Below, piece by piece: positions 8,742 through 18,747 of a DNA stretch of 64,000 nucleotides. The position numbers and the translations under genes were made by a program. Below the pieces are notes generated by a model that worked only from the letters and a program-made list of their open reading frames with translations, was not told the DNA's origin and ran no database searches. The stretch spans positions 1 to 64,000 of the forward strand of contig CAYVQF010000007.1 in NCBI GenBank assembly GCA_964454015.1, read 5' to 3'. Source of the DNA: CAYVQF01 sp964454015 (GTDB lineage: Bacteria > Myxococcota_A > Bradymonadia > UBA4248). Numbering within the stretch: the first letter of the stretch is position 1; each line of letters starts with the position of its first letter.

Positions 8742-11513
8742 ATGCAAGATGGCGTCGCGTCCCTATTCATCATCGATGGCAGCAGCTACATCTTTCGCGC
8801 CTTTCATGCTTCGCCGCCTCTGAGCACGCGCGAGGGGCAGCCCACCAATGGGCTCTTGGTCTTCACCAAGATGCTGTTGTCGCTGGTGCGTGAGCATGGG
8901 GCGGTGTCGCTGGCGGTGGTCTTCGATGCGCCAGGGCCCACGTTCAGGCATGAGCGTTTCGCTGGCTACAAGGCGACGCGGACGTCGCCGCCGGCAGAGT
9001 TGATCGCTCAGTTTCCCTTTTTCCGCGAGATCGTCGCCGCCCTTGGGGTGCCGAGCTATGAAGTCAAAGGTTACGAGGCCGACGATGTCATGGCCACCCT
9101 GACGCGCCAGGCCCAGGCGCGCGGGGTTCAGGTGACGTTGGTGACGGGCGACAAGGACCTGTTGCAGTTGGTGAAGGACGGTCAGGTGCGGATGATGGAC
9201 ACCATGAGCCGGCCGGCGCGCATCTTCACCGAGGCTGAGGTGCTGGCGCGTTTTGGCGTGGGTCCGGCCCAGGTGGTCGATGTGCTGGCCCTGGCTGGCG
9301 ACACGTCGGACAACGTGCCGGGCGCCAAAGGGGTGGGGGAGAAGACGGCAGGTCGCTTGGTGGCCGACTTTGGCTCCATGGAGGGCGTCTTGGCCAACTT
9401 GGACCAGGTGAGCGGCAAAGTGCGGCGGCAAAATCTGGCGGAGTTCGCGCCCTTGGCGCCGCTGTCGAAGGAGCTGGTGACGTTGCTCTTTGACGCGCCG
9501 GTCACCCTGCGCTTGGAGGGCATGGCGCCCAAGTGGGCGCTCCTCGAGCAGCTTTTTGGCCGGCTCGAGTTCCACCGCCTCCTCCAGGAGGTCGAGGCGG
9601 TGGTCGGGCGGCGGCAGCCGGCGGTGGATCGGGTGGTGGCGCCCCCCGAGCCAAGCGCCGCCGCACCGGCGCCGGTCGTCGTCGCCAGCCCAGTCCAGGG
9701 CGGGCAAGTGGTCTACGACGCCGCGGCGCTGGCGCAGATCGTGGCGGCCATCGGCGCCGCTGGGGCCTTCTCCCTGTACGTCATCAGCGAGACCGCTTCG
9801 CCTGTGGCGGGCGAGCTGGTGGGCTTGGCGCTGGCGTGGGGGGAGGGGGTGACGGCCTACATCCCCTGCGCGCACCGTACCCTGTGCGCCCCGTCGCAGT
9901 TGCCGGCGGCGCAAGTGCTGGAGGCGCTGCGTCCGCTCTTGGAGGCGCCGCACATCGAGCGCCGCTGCCACGGTGCGAAGCTGTGCTGGCAGCACTTTTT
10001 GCGCTGGGGGCTGGAGCTGGGAGGCCTGGCCTTTGACACGGAGCTGGCCTCCTACCTCCTCGAGCCCGACCACAGCCGCCACGATCTGGCGCCGCTGTCC
10101 GAGGCCTATCTCCACCTGCGCACTTTGTCCCAGGAGCAAGTGCTGGGCAAAGGCAAGGCGCTCATGCGCTGGTCCATGCTCGAGATCGAGAGTGTGGCCG
10201 AGGCGGCGCAGCAATGGGCCGCCCGGGTGCAGGTCTTGACGCCGCTGCTGCGGGCGCGCTTGGCGGCGCAGGACTTGTTGCCCGTCCTCGAAGACCTGGA
10301 GCTGCCTCTGGCCCTGGTCCTGGCCCGCATGGAGGTGCGGGGCATCTACGTTGACAAGGCGGAGCTGGCGTCCATCTCGGATGTGCTCCTGCAGGAGATG
10401 CGCCGCTTGGAGGCGGAGGCTCAGGTGCTGGTGCCCCATCCCTTCAACATCAACAGCCCCAAGCAGCTCGCCGAGGTGCTCTACGAGAAGCTCGGGCTCA
10501 AGCCCGGGCGGAAGAAGCGCACCACCCATGGCTATTCAACGGATCAAGAGAGCCTGGAGGCCATGGTAGACCAGCACCCCTTACCGGAGCTGGTGGTGGC
10601 CTATCGTCACGTTGCCAAGCTGCGATCCACCTACGCCGAGGCGCTCGCGGCGCTCATCGATCCGCGCACCGAGCGGGTGCATACGCGCTTCAACCAGACC
10701 GTGGCCGCCACGGGCCGCTTGAGTTCATCTGATCCCAACCTCCAGAACATCCCCGTGCGCAGCGCCCAGGGGCGGACCATCCGACGGGCGTTCAAGGCGC
10801 GCCCCGGCCACCGCTTCGTCGCCGCCGACTACAGCCAGATTGAGCTGCGGGTGATGGCCCATTTCTCTGAAGACGAGCGTTTGATCGAGGCCTTCTCCCT
10901 AGGTCAGGACGTGCACCAGCGCACGGCGGCGGAGATTTTCGGGGTGCCCCTGGCCGAGGTGGACAAGGCCCAGCGCAACGTGGGCAAGACCATCAACTTT
11001 GGGGTGCTCTACGGGATGGGGGTGCAGCGTTTGGCGCGGGAGATCAAGGTGAGCGTCAGAGAGGCCAAGAGCTTCATCGAACGCTTTGAGACGCGTTTTG
11101 CCGGGGTGCGCGACTATTTTGCCGACCTGGTCGCCGAGGCGACGGCCCGGGGCTACGTGACGACCCTGCTTGGCCGCCGCCGTCCCATTCCTCAGCTCGC
11201 CTCTTCCCGTCAGGTGGAGGTGGCCCTGGGCAAGCGCCTGGCCATCAACACGCCCATTCAAGGGACGGCGGCGGATCTGATCAAGGTCGCCATGCTGCGC
11301 ATCGAGCCCGTCTTGCGGGAGCAAGGCTTGGCGGCGCAGATGCTGCTGCAGGTTCACGACGAGGTGCTCTTCGAGGTGCCCGCCGAGGAGGTTGAGGCGG
11401 TGGCGCGTTTGCTACGCTACGAGATGGAGCATGTGCATGCCCTGCGGGTGCCCCTGGTGGTGGATCTGAGTTGCGGCGCCGTGTGGTCCGAGATGGCGCG
11501 GATGCCGGGTTAG
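8742..11513 (+). CDS. polA: DNA polymerase I
   Basis: This 923-aa DNA polymerase I serves repair and Okazaki-fragment processing. The 5' nuclease domain (1-300) shows FIIDGSSYIFRAFHA, GYEADDVMATL, VTGDKDLLQL and ALAGDTSDNVPGAKGVGEKT. The polymerase domain (about 520-923) shows motif A DYSQIELRVMAHFS, the O helix RNVGKTINFGVLYGMG and motif C QVHDEVLFEV. The middle 3'-5' exonuclease domain has lost its acidic motifs: the first reads AFSLYVISE where a DxE is expected. Proofreading is therefore probably absent, as in Taq polymerase. Start: ATG 8742 gives the usual distance to the first motif; ATG 8730 is an alternative. Confidence 0.95.
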   Translation: MQDGVASLFIIDGSSYIFRAFHASPPLSTREGQPTNGLLVFTKMLLSLVREHGAVSLAVVFDAPGPTFRHERFAGYKATRTSPPAELIAQFPFFREIVAALGVPSYEVKGYEADDVMATLTRQAQARGVQVTLVTGDKDLLQLVKDGQVRMMDTMSRPARIFTEAEVLARFGVGPAQVVDVLALAGDTSDNVPGAKGVGEKTAGRLVADFGSMEGVLANLDQVSGKVRRQNLAEFAPLAPLSKELVTLLFDAPVTLRLEGMAPKWALLEQLFGRLEFHRLLQEVEAVVGRRQPAVDRVVAPPEPSAAAPAPVVVASPVQGGQVVYDAAALAQIVAAIGAAGAFSLYVISETASPVAGELVGLALAWGEGVTAYIPCAHRTLCAPSQLPAAQVLEALRPLLEAPHIERRCHGAKLCWQHFLRWGLELGGLAFDTELASYLLEPDHSRHDLAPLSEAYLHLRTLSQEQVLGKGKALMRWSMLEIESVAEAAQQWAARVQVLTPLLRARLAAQDLLPVLEDLELPLALVLARMEVRGIYVDKAELASISDVLLQEMRRLEAEAQVLVPHPFNINSPKQLAEVLYEKLGLKPGRKKRTTHGYSTDQESLEAMVDQHPLPELVVAYRHVAKLRSTYAEALAALIDPRTERVHTRFNQTVAATGRLSSSDPNLQNIPVRSAQGRTIRRAFKARPGHRFVAADYSQIELRVMAHFSEDERLIEAFSLGQDVHQRTAAEIFGVPLAEVDKAQRNVGKTINFGVLYGMGVQRLAREIKVSVREAKSFIERFETRFAGVRDYFADLVAEATARGYVTTLLGRRRPIPQLASSRQVEVALGKRLAINTPIQGTAADLIKVAMLRIEPVLREQGLAAQMLLQVHDEVLFEVPAEEVEAVARLLRYEMEHVHALRVPLVVDLSCGAVWSEMARMPG

Positions 11514-12367
11514 GGCGGCTGTTGGGGTTGGTCAGGGGTTGCCTGCGGCAACAGTTGGAGCTTTGGCAGTGATCGCGCAGGTGACATAGACTTGGTCGAG
11601 CGAGCATGGCGATAGGGGGGCGTAGCCCCTTGAGATCCTGACGTTGGTGACCCACGTGGCGGAGTCGTTTCGTTGTCGTAATCCTCGATCTAGCGATGGC
11701 GTCGAATTGTAGCAGCCAGCGAGGGCATCGCAGAGCCAACCGCCCAAGCCAGACAAAGAGCTAACGTCCGAATCAGATTCGGTGAATGTTCGACACCTTT
11801 GGTTTCCACGCGCGCCTCCGTGGTCCGCTCCCGGTCTCACAGGCTCAAACGTCGGTAATAATCGCCAAGCGTGCTGGGGGGCCGGGAGGCACTGCGTGGT
11901 CATCGCGTCAAGATTGACCGCATCTCCAGGCAGATGCGCGGCGTCATGGAGATTTCGTCTACGGATAGCCAATTGTGAGCGATGGCATGGACATGCGCCC
12001 TCTCCCTGCTTCCCTGCGTTGCGGTGAGCACCCGAACCCGCGCATCGAGCTTGGTGGGCAAGCCCAAACGGCGCTTTAGGCAGAGCGTGGTGCCCAAGCC
12101 GCCTTACGACATGGTTTGGGCGCGCTCAATCAACACATGTCGCGCTCTATGCCGCCCTAGCTGGGTATCCGGGGCTGGCTGGTGTTGCCGGCGTTCAACT
12201 CGTTGCTTCTCTTTCTCCAGATTCTGTCGTACCTGTTTTTCACCTGAAAGGCCGCTTTTGGTGGGTACACCGTGTTCTTGCAAACCCAAGTGAAAATGGC
12301 AATTCAGGGGAGCTCCTCTCTTCAGGAAGAGGGAATTCGCTAGACGATGGGTACTCTAAGTGGCTGG
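11514..12367. other. Gene-poor, apparently decayed stretch
   Basis: There are 850 bp without a gene I can defend. Short open frames on both strands lack ribosome-binding sites and recognisable motifs. Some plus-strand phrases (for example RGHRVKIDRISRQMRGVMEIS) look like remnants of coding sequence. Base composition turns more AT-rich toward the right, leading into the membrane-protein fragments. It could be the debris of an insertion. Confidence 0.35.
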
Positions 12368-13675
12368 TCATTTGCTCTCCACAAGGTTGGTATGTTCCGA
12401 GGGAAGAGTGAGGGTAGGGCAAGGGTCTTCGAAGCGATAAAGCGCCCAATGAGCCTGTCGTTTCAGGAGGACCAGCGTATCCAAAGTGTCCAGCGGCGTT
12501 GAGCCAAGCTGTACGATGACATCAACGCACCCGAACTCAAACCGTCTCTTGATATCCGCTGGGTTTCCCCACTCGAGAAAGGTAGTTCTCCTGTTGGTTT
12601 CCCTGATAATTCTGCCTGGATGCCAACCAAAAGAAAAAGTCACGGGGCCGCGGTTCAACGCGGTGTGATACTGACCCAAGTGGCGCCAAAGGTGAGGTCT
12701 AAATCCTCTATCAACGGCCATCCCGGAGCCTTCGACGATATACATACCTTGGCTTTCATCTGGTGCCGCGGATAATACCTCTATAAGGCCATCCGAGAAA
12801 GCAGACCATTTCTCTGACGCGTCGCGCCAGGTAGCTCTGGAGAAGAGAACAACGCTAAGCATCAGAACAACAGAAGCCAAGCGAATGATGTTCGCAAAAA
12901 AGAATGTGTACTTGCTTGAAATCATAGGGTTTGGGGTACACGTTGCGGCGTCAACTGGAGCAAGCATGACGACCCCAAGTAACCAGACGATTGGAATAAA
13001 TCTAGTGTGTATGGACCAGTAGAGTCCAATATTAGGTGGAGCGAAGAATACGAGTGACAAACAAAAAAACCAAAAGGCAGATAATGCGATTAGAAATATG
13101 TTGTAATCCTTGGGGGTTTGAGTGTCCAAAAAGACAAAATGAACTCGAAAGAGAATGGCGTTCAACAGAATCGCCAGAAGACCTAGAACGACGACCTTTG
13201 CTCCCGGCCCGCCAGTGATGACGATGGGGCCATCGTAAAACAAAGAATAAAGGCGGTCTTCGATGGGTATTTGCAAGGTGCTCGTGCTCTCAAGCGCTTG
13301 AGGCGCGTGACCCCAAATGAGCCAAATGCAGCACAAGGCAAGAATTGGCACTCCAGAAAACAGCGCTGTTTTCAGTACAGTTGAGAGGTTCAACTTCGGT
13401 GAAATGGCAAGAAATGCCACGCCAAGACAGAGAATCGCGAGCGCCTGAAAGATCACAGCATGGATGTGAGCCAAAAAGACTACGGCAGAAATCGAGGATA
13501 GTAAAATTGCATCTAAACGACGTCTGGATTTCAGGTAGCGTATTGCAAAAGAGAGGGCAAATAAGAACACGCCGATGCCGAAATAGAAGTCAATGAGACC
13601 TTCAATGAGAGTCCATTGCAGAACGAAAGGCAGCGCAAAGAGAGCTGAGATGGGGTTTTTTCCTATCGTGAGCAT
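12368..13675 (-). pseudogene. C-terminal part of a split polytopic membrane protein
   Basis: This 435-aa frame has eight or more hydrophobic helices in residues 1-290, then a soluble tail of about 140 residues (...GMYIVEGSGMAVDRGFRPHL...). This is a layout like multi-pass glycosyltransferase-type or surface-polymer proteins. It begins in mid-hydrophobic context (MLTIGKNPISALFALPFVL) exactly where the upstream 109-aa membrane fragment stops. The two meet at TGATG with a one-base overlap. A frameshift in one ancestral gene is the simplest reading; two coupled subunits is the alternative. Base composition is more AT-rich than the surroundings. Function is not identified. Confidence 0.55.
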
Positions 13676-14004
13676 CAAGAAGATAGGCCGTAGAGGACGA
13701 CGGCAATAGACGCAACAAATAAAATGACTCCGACTGTGTGTATTTTAAATAGGCATGAGAGAGAGATGCCAAGTATATATGTGAGAGAATTGGGTGCTGG
13801 AAAGAAACCAAAGGTAAAGTGTTGATCTAGGATATCGCCCGAACCCATAGAAAGCAAAGCACGCACGAGCGCGAGATGAGCAGGTATATCGGTGGCTGGA
13901 GCAACGTCTGCAATGAAAAAAACTTGGCACGAGAAAATGAGTAGAAGAGAGAAAGATGTGAAGCGAAGGTAGGGCAGTCCAGCGATGCACTTTTCTGTAT
14001 ACAT
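13675..14004 (-). pseudogene. N-terminal part of the split membrane protein
   Basis: This 109-aa frame starts at MYTEKCIAGLPYL with a weak AAGAAAG upstream. It contains an N-terminal signal-anchor (residues 10-30), a loop with ATDIPAHLALVRAL, and two further hydrophobic helices ending VVLYGLSS. The loop after TM1 followed by a 'HFTFGFFPAPNSLTYIL' block resembles the first extracytoplasmic loop of large multi-pass membrane enzymes. It is far too short to be complete, and its continuation is in another frame at 13675 (see the next fragment). Confidence 0.5.
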
Positions 14005-15159
14005 GTTAACTTTCTTGCTGTTGAGATATGGGAAAGCAGAGATCAGAGAACTGCATGTGTTGACGTCATCTTTGCAGAATTCAATGGGGTCGTTGGCATG
14101 GGCACATCCATGAAAAGGAGGCCTGAGGTTGGGCCATGGGGGTGTGTCCCTCTGTTGGGCACGGAAGCATTGACACTCGAAACATGTATAACAAAAAAGC
14201 TTCACGGTGAAGGGAAGTGAGATTGGGTCTGGTCTTCCTCCGTCGGCGAGATATAAACCAGCGGCCAGCCGTCCCGCGGTTCTCAAGGAGAACGCTCCGC
14301 AGGGCCTCCAGGGCGGCTGCATTATTATCTTAGGAACACAGGACATGCCGGCGGGATAAGCGCATGCCCTTGGCAACGCCAGCGGCCGCCATTTTGGCTG
14401 ATTGGCAGCACTTGGCGCGGTGCGCATTAACGAAGTCCAATCGCCAATCCATGCTCGCCGCGCCAAAAACAAGTGGCGCGCAAGTGCCAGCTTGACGCCT
14501 TTTACGGTGTCCTTCTCGAGCTCAGCGATCGGCCTCATGCGCTGAGCATCCGGCTTTGTGCCAGCGACCAAATTTTGGCCGTGTGGCAGACGATGGCGTG
14601 TGCAGTTCGTGAGCGTCATCGGGTGGCCCTATGCTGGCGAGCCACCCCCGCATTTTCACTCCCAGTGCTTCAGGTGTCGAGCACCGCGTTGACCTTGAAT
14701 GGCGGTCTGTGTGACTCCTTTTTGGGCATGCTCTCCCTCGTCTCGAGGCAGGGTGTGGCTTCCAAGGCGAGCGGCGCAGAATTCGTCAATAGGGTGTTAC
14801 CCGATCTATGGTCTGGCCTCCAGACATCTTCCGGATCTTGACGCCAGCTCTTTTAATGTAGAGACGCAGTGCCAAAAACATGGGCGAGTAGGGGCGGGTG
14901 CCTGTCGCGTTCTTCTCTTGGATGCAGGCTTTGACGGTTTTCATACTCCGGTTCTCCTACCACGCGAGACCGCAATACGATTGGTGCCCCCTGGAGCGAC
15001 CATGCATTGGCGACGCCAGCGGCAGAAATGACTGAATCGGCGCCCAAACCTGGTTATGGTTGTGGCTACTTGTGTTGCCGAACAGAGCATGGAATAGGTC
15101 GTTTTGCCACCTTTTGGGGCATTGGCTCGTGGCCTTCTAGGCCAGCGCCGGGATGCCCC
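14005..15159. other. Gene-poor stretch with one small candidate gene
   Basis: Apart from the 52-codon frame at 14786-14944 I see no supported gene. Open frames on both strands (for example minus-strand ELEKDTVKGVKLALARHLF, about 14470-14530) look like coding relics interrupted by stops. A phrase GCCGCTGGCGT(T/C)GCCAA occurs twice on the minus strand (near 14370 and 15015), hinting at old duplication. No transposase or terminal inverted repeat was recognised. Confidence 0.35.
14786..14944 (-). CDS. Small hypothetical protein
   Basis: This 52-codon frame starts at ATG 14944, with AGGAGAA about seven bases upstream, the best ribosome-binding site in this gene-poor stretch. The product is basic and starts MKTVKACIQEKN. 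It has an amphipathic central part (MFLALRLYIKRAGVKIRKM) and no Cys pair or known motif. It may be a genuine small protein or the head of a broken gene. I do not recognise it. Confidence 0.35.
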   Translation of the reverse strand: MKTVKACIQEKNATGTRPYSPMFLALRLYIKRAGVKIRKMSGGQTIDRVTPY

Positions 15160-17718
15160 TCAGTGCCGGGTCGCGACGCGGCGCGCGCCGTCGCGCACGA
15201 ACCAGATCCGAATGTCGCCCTGACATGTGACGCCCTCGACATAGTCGCCGCGCGCTAGCCCCGAGGCGCGCCACGGGCTCGTCGGTGCGATGTCGTGCAC
15301 GCGCCAGCTCCGCTCGTCGGCGATCAGGTTCAGTCCCTGCTCGCGGAGGCGATCTGGGCACGGGATGGTGAGGGGCTCCACCAGCCGCAGATCGTGGCGG
15401 GAGCCGGGGGCCGTCGCGGGATCGAGGCGCAGGCTCGCTTGCCCCTCAGCCCAGTGGCGCGCTCTGAGGTTCATCTCGGGGCCAGGGGCAAGGGAGATGC
15501 GATAGGCGCCGCTGGCGTCGGCCGTGGTGACGTCGAGGGGGTCGTCCTGCCAGATGGCGGCATGGGGCACGGGCGCGCCGAGGGCGTCGAGGACGTAGCC
15601 GGTGACGATGACGCGAGCCGTGGCGCGCAGGCTTCCCATGGCTTTGTTCTGGTTGGGGTTGAGGCTGAAGGTCGTCGTCAGGGGGAGGTGTTCGGGGAGG
15701 GTGAGCTCGAGGTCAAAGGTGCCTGCGGGAAGGTTGGCCACGGCGAGGTGGCCGTCGGTGAAATCCTTGTGCTGCCGCCACAGGGGGGCGTCCTCATGGG
15801 GCGCCTCTGGCGCCTCGTCTCTGAGTTGGAGGGTGTAGGTGCCGCGCCCGGGTTGGCCGCGGGCGTCGGTGATCTGGGCTGTGATCGAAGCACCCACTTC
15901 GAGGGAGAGGGTGTGAAAGTCGCCGGGGGCGGCATAGAACCACAGGGGGGCAAAGCCATCGGCGTGGGCTTCGAAGCGCTGGCGGCCGGGCGGGCAGGCT
16001 TCGAGGGTGAATTCGCCATTGCGCAGTGAGCGGGTGCGGCAATGGACGCCGTCGTCGCCGGTGGTGCGGCGGATAGTGGTGCGTTTGGGCGCTCCACCCG
16101 GGGCATCGACGCGCCCGTTGATGGCGCCCGCCAGAGGGGTCAAGGTGACGCTGAGCTCACCCTCTGGGGGGCGCTCCAAGGCCCGCTGCCAGGTCAGGTG
16201 CCCCGGGGCGCGCACCTCGGCCTCGAAGTGGTCGGGGACGGCGCGGTAGCGAAAGATCCCGCGTTTGTCCGTGGTGACCTCGTCGCGCCATCCCCAGCGC
16301 AGATCCTTGGGTAGGCGCCAGCGGACGGTGGCGCCTGCGATGGGGCCGCCGTTCTCGCTCTCGACGCGGCCGAGCAGCGGGGCGGCGCGGCGCATGCGGA
16401 CGATGACGCCACTGAGCACGGCGTTGGGTTCTGCCTGCAGGGAGACGATGCCCGTGGGTACCCAACCCTCCAGGTGGGGGTCGAGGTCGATGGTGCCATC
16501 GGGGAGCCCGCGCAGCTCGAAGGTGCCATCGCCGAGAGCGCTGAAGCTGGTGGTGGTGAGGCCCACGGCTTGGCCGCCCAGTGCCTCTGGGCGGGCGAGG
16601 CGATGCAGGCGGGCGAGCTGATCGCGTTTGAGGCGCCAGCGGGCGCCGCTGGGAGTTTCGATGCGGGCGATGATGCGCGCCGCCAGGGGGGCGTCGTTTT
16701 CATCCAGGACGCGGCCGCGGATCTGAACGCCCGGATCCAATTCGACCCGTATGGCTTCCTCCGCGGGGAGCGCGAAGGGGCGGGCTGGGTAGGGGAGAAA
16801 GGCTGTGGCTCTTGCGGCGATCTGATAGGTGCCTGGTGGGAGGGCGGGGAAGCGGGCCTGGCCGCGGGCGTCTGAGGTGGTGTGCAGGGCTAGGACATGC
16901 AGGGGGGTGCGCGAGAGGGTGAGGAGGGCGTTGGCGACGCTCTCTTCAGGGGTGCGGGCGTTGTGGACCGCGGTGGTGGCGGCGTAGCCCGGGGCGAGTC
17001 GAAGGTGAAGGGTGAGGGGCTGCTCAGTGGTGGTCACCTCTCGCCAGGGGCTGGTGTGGGTGCGGCCGGTGACGACGACTTCGTAGTGGCCGGGACCGAG
17101 GTCGAAGTGGCAGCGGCCGTCGTGCACGGGCTGAATCAGGGCCGGATAGAGCCCAGCGCCCCCCAAATGACAGCGGAGGGAGGTGTCTTGGGGCGGCGCG
17201 TCATGGACGACGATTTCGAGGGGGTGGGCCGGGCCGAGGGTGATCTCCAGGGGGGGCTGGCCGGGTTCCACGGCGAGGACGCTGTGGGCAGCGAAGCCCG
17301 GGGCCGTCACCTGCAGGGTGTAGGGTTCGAGGGGAAGCTCCGGCAGAAGAAAAGCACCGTCGGCGTCGCTGCGGGTGCTGAGAATCGCCAGCGCGTCGAG
17401 GCTGATGGCCACCGTCGCCGCTGCGATGGGGTCGCCGGCAGGGTTGGTGTTGGTCCCGGCGAGGGCGGCGGGGGTCGCGTGGGCCGGGGGGGGCTCCGCG
17501 GGGGGGGGGGCGTCGGGCTCGTGGGGGCTGCCTGGGCTGGGTGGGGCCGGGGCCGAGGTGGCGCTCGGTGCTTGGGGCGGGCTGGGGGGCGGCGCCGTTG
17601 GGCCGCTGGCGGTGAAGAGGGCGACGAGGCTCGCTCCCCCCAGGATGAGGATGAGCAGGGCGATGACGGTGATGGCCCGGCGTCTGGGCGTAGGGGCCGG
17701 CGGGTGGGTGGCGGTCAC
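15160..17718 (-). CDS. Membrane-anchored protein with carboxypeptidase-regulatory-like repeats and a C-terminal PDZ-like domain
   Basis: The protein has 852 aa. Residues 14-37 form one membrane anchor (VIALLILILGGASLVALF), followed by a Pro/Ala-rich linker to about 90. The rest is extracytoplasmic. Repeated beta-sandwich units of carboxypeptidase-regulatory type follow; each has a G..D..G.F...LP.G.Y motif (near 100-140, 250-300, 325-430, 450-520, 610-720). The last 60 residues (WRVHDIAPTSPWRASGLARGDYV) look like a PDZ fold, which usually binds C-terminal peptides. Its stop is three bases from the neighbouring minus gene, so both lie in one operon. Role: probable cell-surface scaffold; ligand unknown. 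Confidence 0.7.
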   Translation of the reverse strand: MTATHPPAPTPRRRAITVIALLILILGGASLVALFTASGPTAPPPSPPQAPSATSAPAPPSPGSPHEPDAPPPAEPPPAHATPAALAGTNTNPAGDPIAAATVAISLDALAILSTRSDADGAFLLPELPLEPYTLQVTAPGFAAHSVLAVEPGQPPLEITLGPAHPLEIVVHDAPPQDTSLRCHLGGAGLYPALIQPVHDGRCHFDLGPGHYEVVVTGRTHTSPWREVTTTEQPLTLHLRLAPGYAATTAVHNARTPEESVANALLTLSRTPLHVLALHTTSDARGQARFPALPPGTYQIAARATAFLPYPARPFALPAEEAIRVELDPGVQIRGRVLDENDAPLAARIIARIETPSGARWRLKRDQLARLHRLARPEALGGQAVGLTTTSFSALGDGTFELRGLPDGTIDLDPHLEGWVPTGIVSLQAEPNAVLSGVIVRMRRAAPLLGRVESENGGPIAGATVRWRLPKDLRWGWRDEVTTDKRGIFRYRAVPDHFEAEVRAPGHLTWQRALERPPEGELSVTLTPLAGAINGRVDAPGGAPKRTTIRRTTGDDGVHCRTRSLRNGEFTLEACPPGRQRFEAHADGFAPLWFYAAPGDFHTLSLEVGASITAQITDARGQPGRGTYTLQLRDEAPEAPHEDAPLWRQHKDFTDGHLAVANLPAGTFDLELTLPEHLPLTTTFSLNPNQNKAMGSLRATARVIVTGYVLDALGAPVPHAAIWQDDPLDVTTADASGAYRISLAPGPEMNLRARHWAEGQASLRLDPATAPGSRHDLRLVEPLTIPCPDRLREQGLNLIADERSWRVHDIAPTSPWRASGLARGDYVEGVTCQGDIRIWFVRDGARRVATRH

Positions 17719-17721
17719 GGC

Positions 17722-18747
17722 CTAGAAGGTCATGCGGGCAGAGAAGCCACCGCCCTCAGCAGAGAGGGTGGGGGAGAAGGCGATGGGCAAGGGGCTCTCG
17801 GCCGGCATGTCGATGAAGTGCCAGAGGATGAAGCCGCCGCCGATGAGGCTGGCTCCGACGCCGATGCCGAGGAAGACCTTGGAGAGGGTGGCGCGGGTCT
17901 GGATGGCGTCGATGCGCTCGGCGGCGTCGGCGCGGTTGATGGCGAGAAAGCGGTTGCTGCCGCTGGCGTGAACGAGCGCTTCGTAGTCGTCGAGTGAGCT
18001 CGAGGCGCTGGCGTAGAGGATGGGTGAGGTGACGAGGGCGACGAGACCAACGCCGGCAATGCCGAGGCCGGTGTAGAGGCGCCATGGTGAGCTTGGGACA
18101 GGCGGGAGATAGGTGGGTGGGGCGGGCTCGGCGGTCATGGCTAGGCGTAGCTCGAGGGGGATCTCTTCGCCAGCCGGCGCGTCGAGGTCGATGCTCTCGG
18201 CGGCGTTGAAGGCGCCCTCGATGAGGGCGTCGAGGTCGTCTGCGGGGACGGTCTTCATGTTGACGAAGCTCAGCGGCGCGAGGGACTCCGTTTTGGCGAC
18301 AGCGACCCTGATTTCGATGTCGCCGCGATCGATGACGCGGAGCTCTACGGCAATGATGGTGTGGATTTGGTGTTGTTCGCGCAGATCGGCCCGGCAAGCA
18401 GGCTCGTCGAGACAGGCTACCATGGCGTGGTCGCTGTTGATCTGGGTGACGGTCATGAGCATGTCTTTGTCGAGGAGATCATAGGCGGCGAAGCGCGCCA
18501 AGGCGGTCAGGAAGAGATCCTGTAGGTCCCGTTGGGTGTCAGGATCGACCCGGGGGTTGTCGATGACGGCGACGATCGTCTTGGGGCGGCTCTCGCTTTG
18601 GGCGAAGGCGGTGACGCCGGGGAGGGTCAGCAAGAGGGTGGCCAGGAGGCAGGGAGCCCAGCGTCTTGCCCGCGTTCTGGGGGTGGCGGCGCGTTGGTTG
18701 GCGCAAGGTTCGGTAGAACTTTGGTTGGGGGTGGCAACTTGGTTCAT
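17722..18747 (-). CDS. Exported protein with N-terminal signal and C-terminal membrane helices
   Basis: This 341-aa protein has a signal peptide (hydrophobic core LLATLLLTLPGVTAFAQ near 33-50) after an Arg-rich head. Residues 55-190 form an alpha/beta domain (TIVAVIDNPRVDPDTQRDL...LLTALARFAAYDLL) like periplasmic proteins that measure a 'level' through TolB/CsgG-like folds. A Pro-rich linker leads to two hydrophobic helices (230-250 and 295-312). It is transcribed just ahead of the carboxypeptidase-repeat protein (three-base gap), so the two probably act together at the envelope. Function is not established. Confidence 0.6.
   Translation of the reverse strand: MNQVATPNQSSTEPCANQRAATPRTRARRWAPCLLATLLLTLPGVTAFAQSESRPKTIVAVIDNPRVDPDTQRDLQDLFLTALARFAAYDLLDKDMLMTVTQINSDHAMVACLDEPACRADLREQHQIHTIIAVELRVIDRGDIEIRVAVAKTESLAPLSFVNMKTVPADDLDALIEGAFNAAESIDLDAPAGEEIPLELRLAMTAEPAPPTYLPPVPSSPWRLYTGLGIAGVGLVALVTSPILYASASSSLDDYEALVHASGSNRFLAINRADAAERIDAIQTRATLSKVFLGIGVGASLIGGGFILWHFIDMPAESPLPIAFSPTLSAEGGGFSARMTF

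Noticed and set aside
8763..10529. Minus-strand open frame of 588 codons
   Set aside because: It lies antisense to polA with no domain character; polA motifs are intact along the same DNA.
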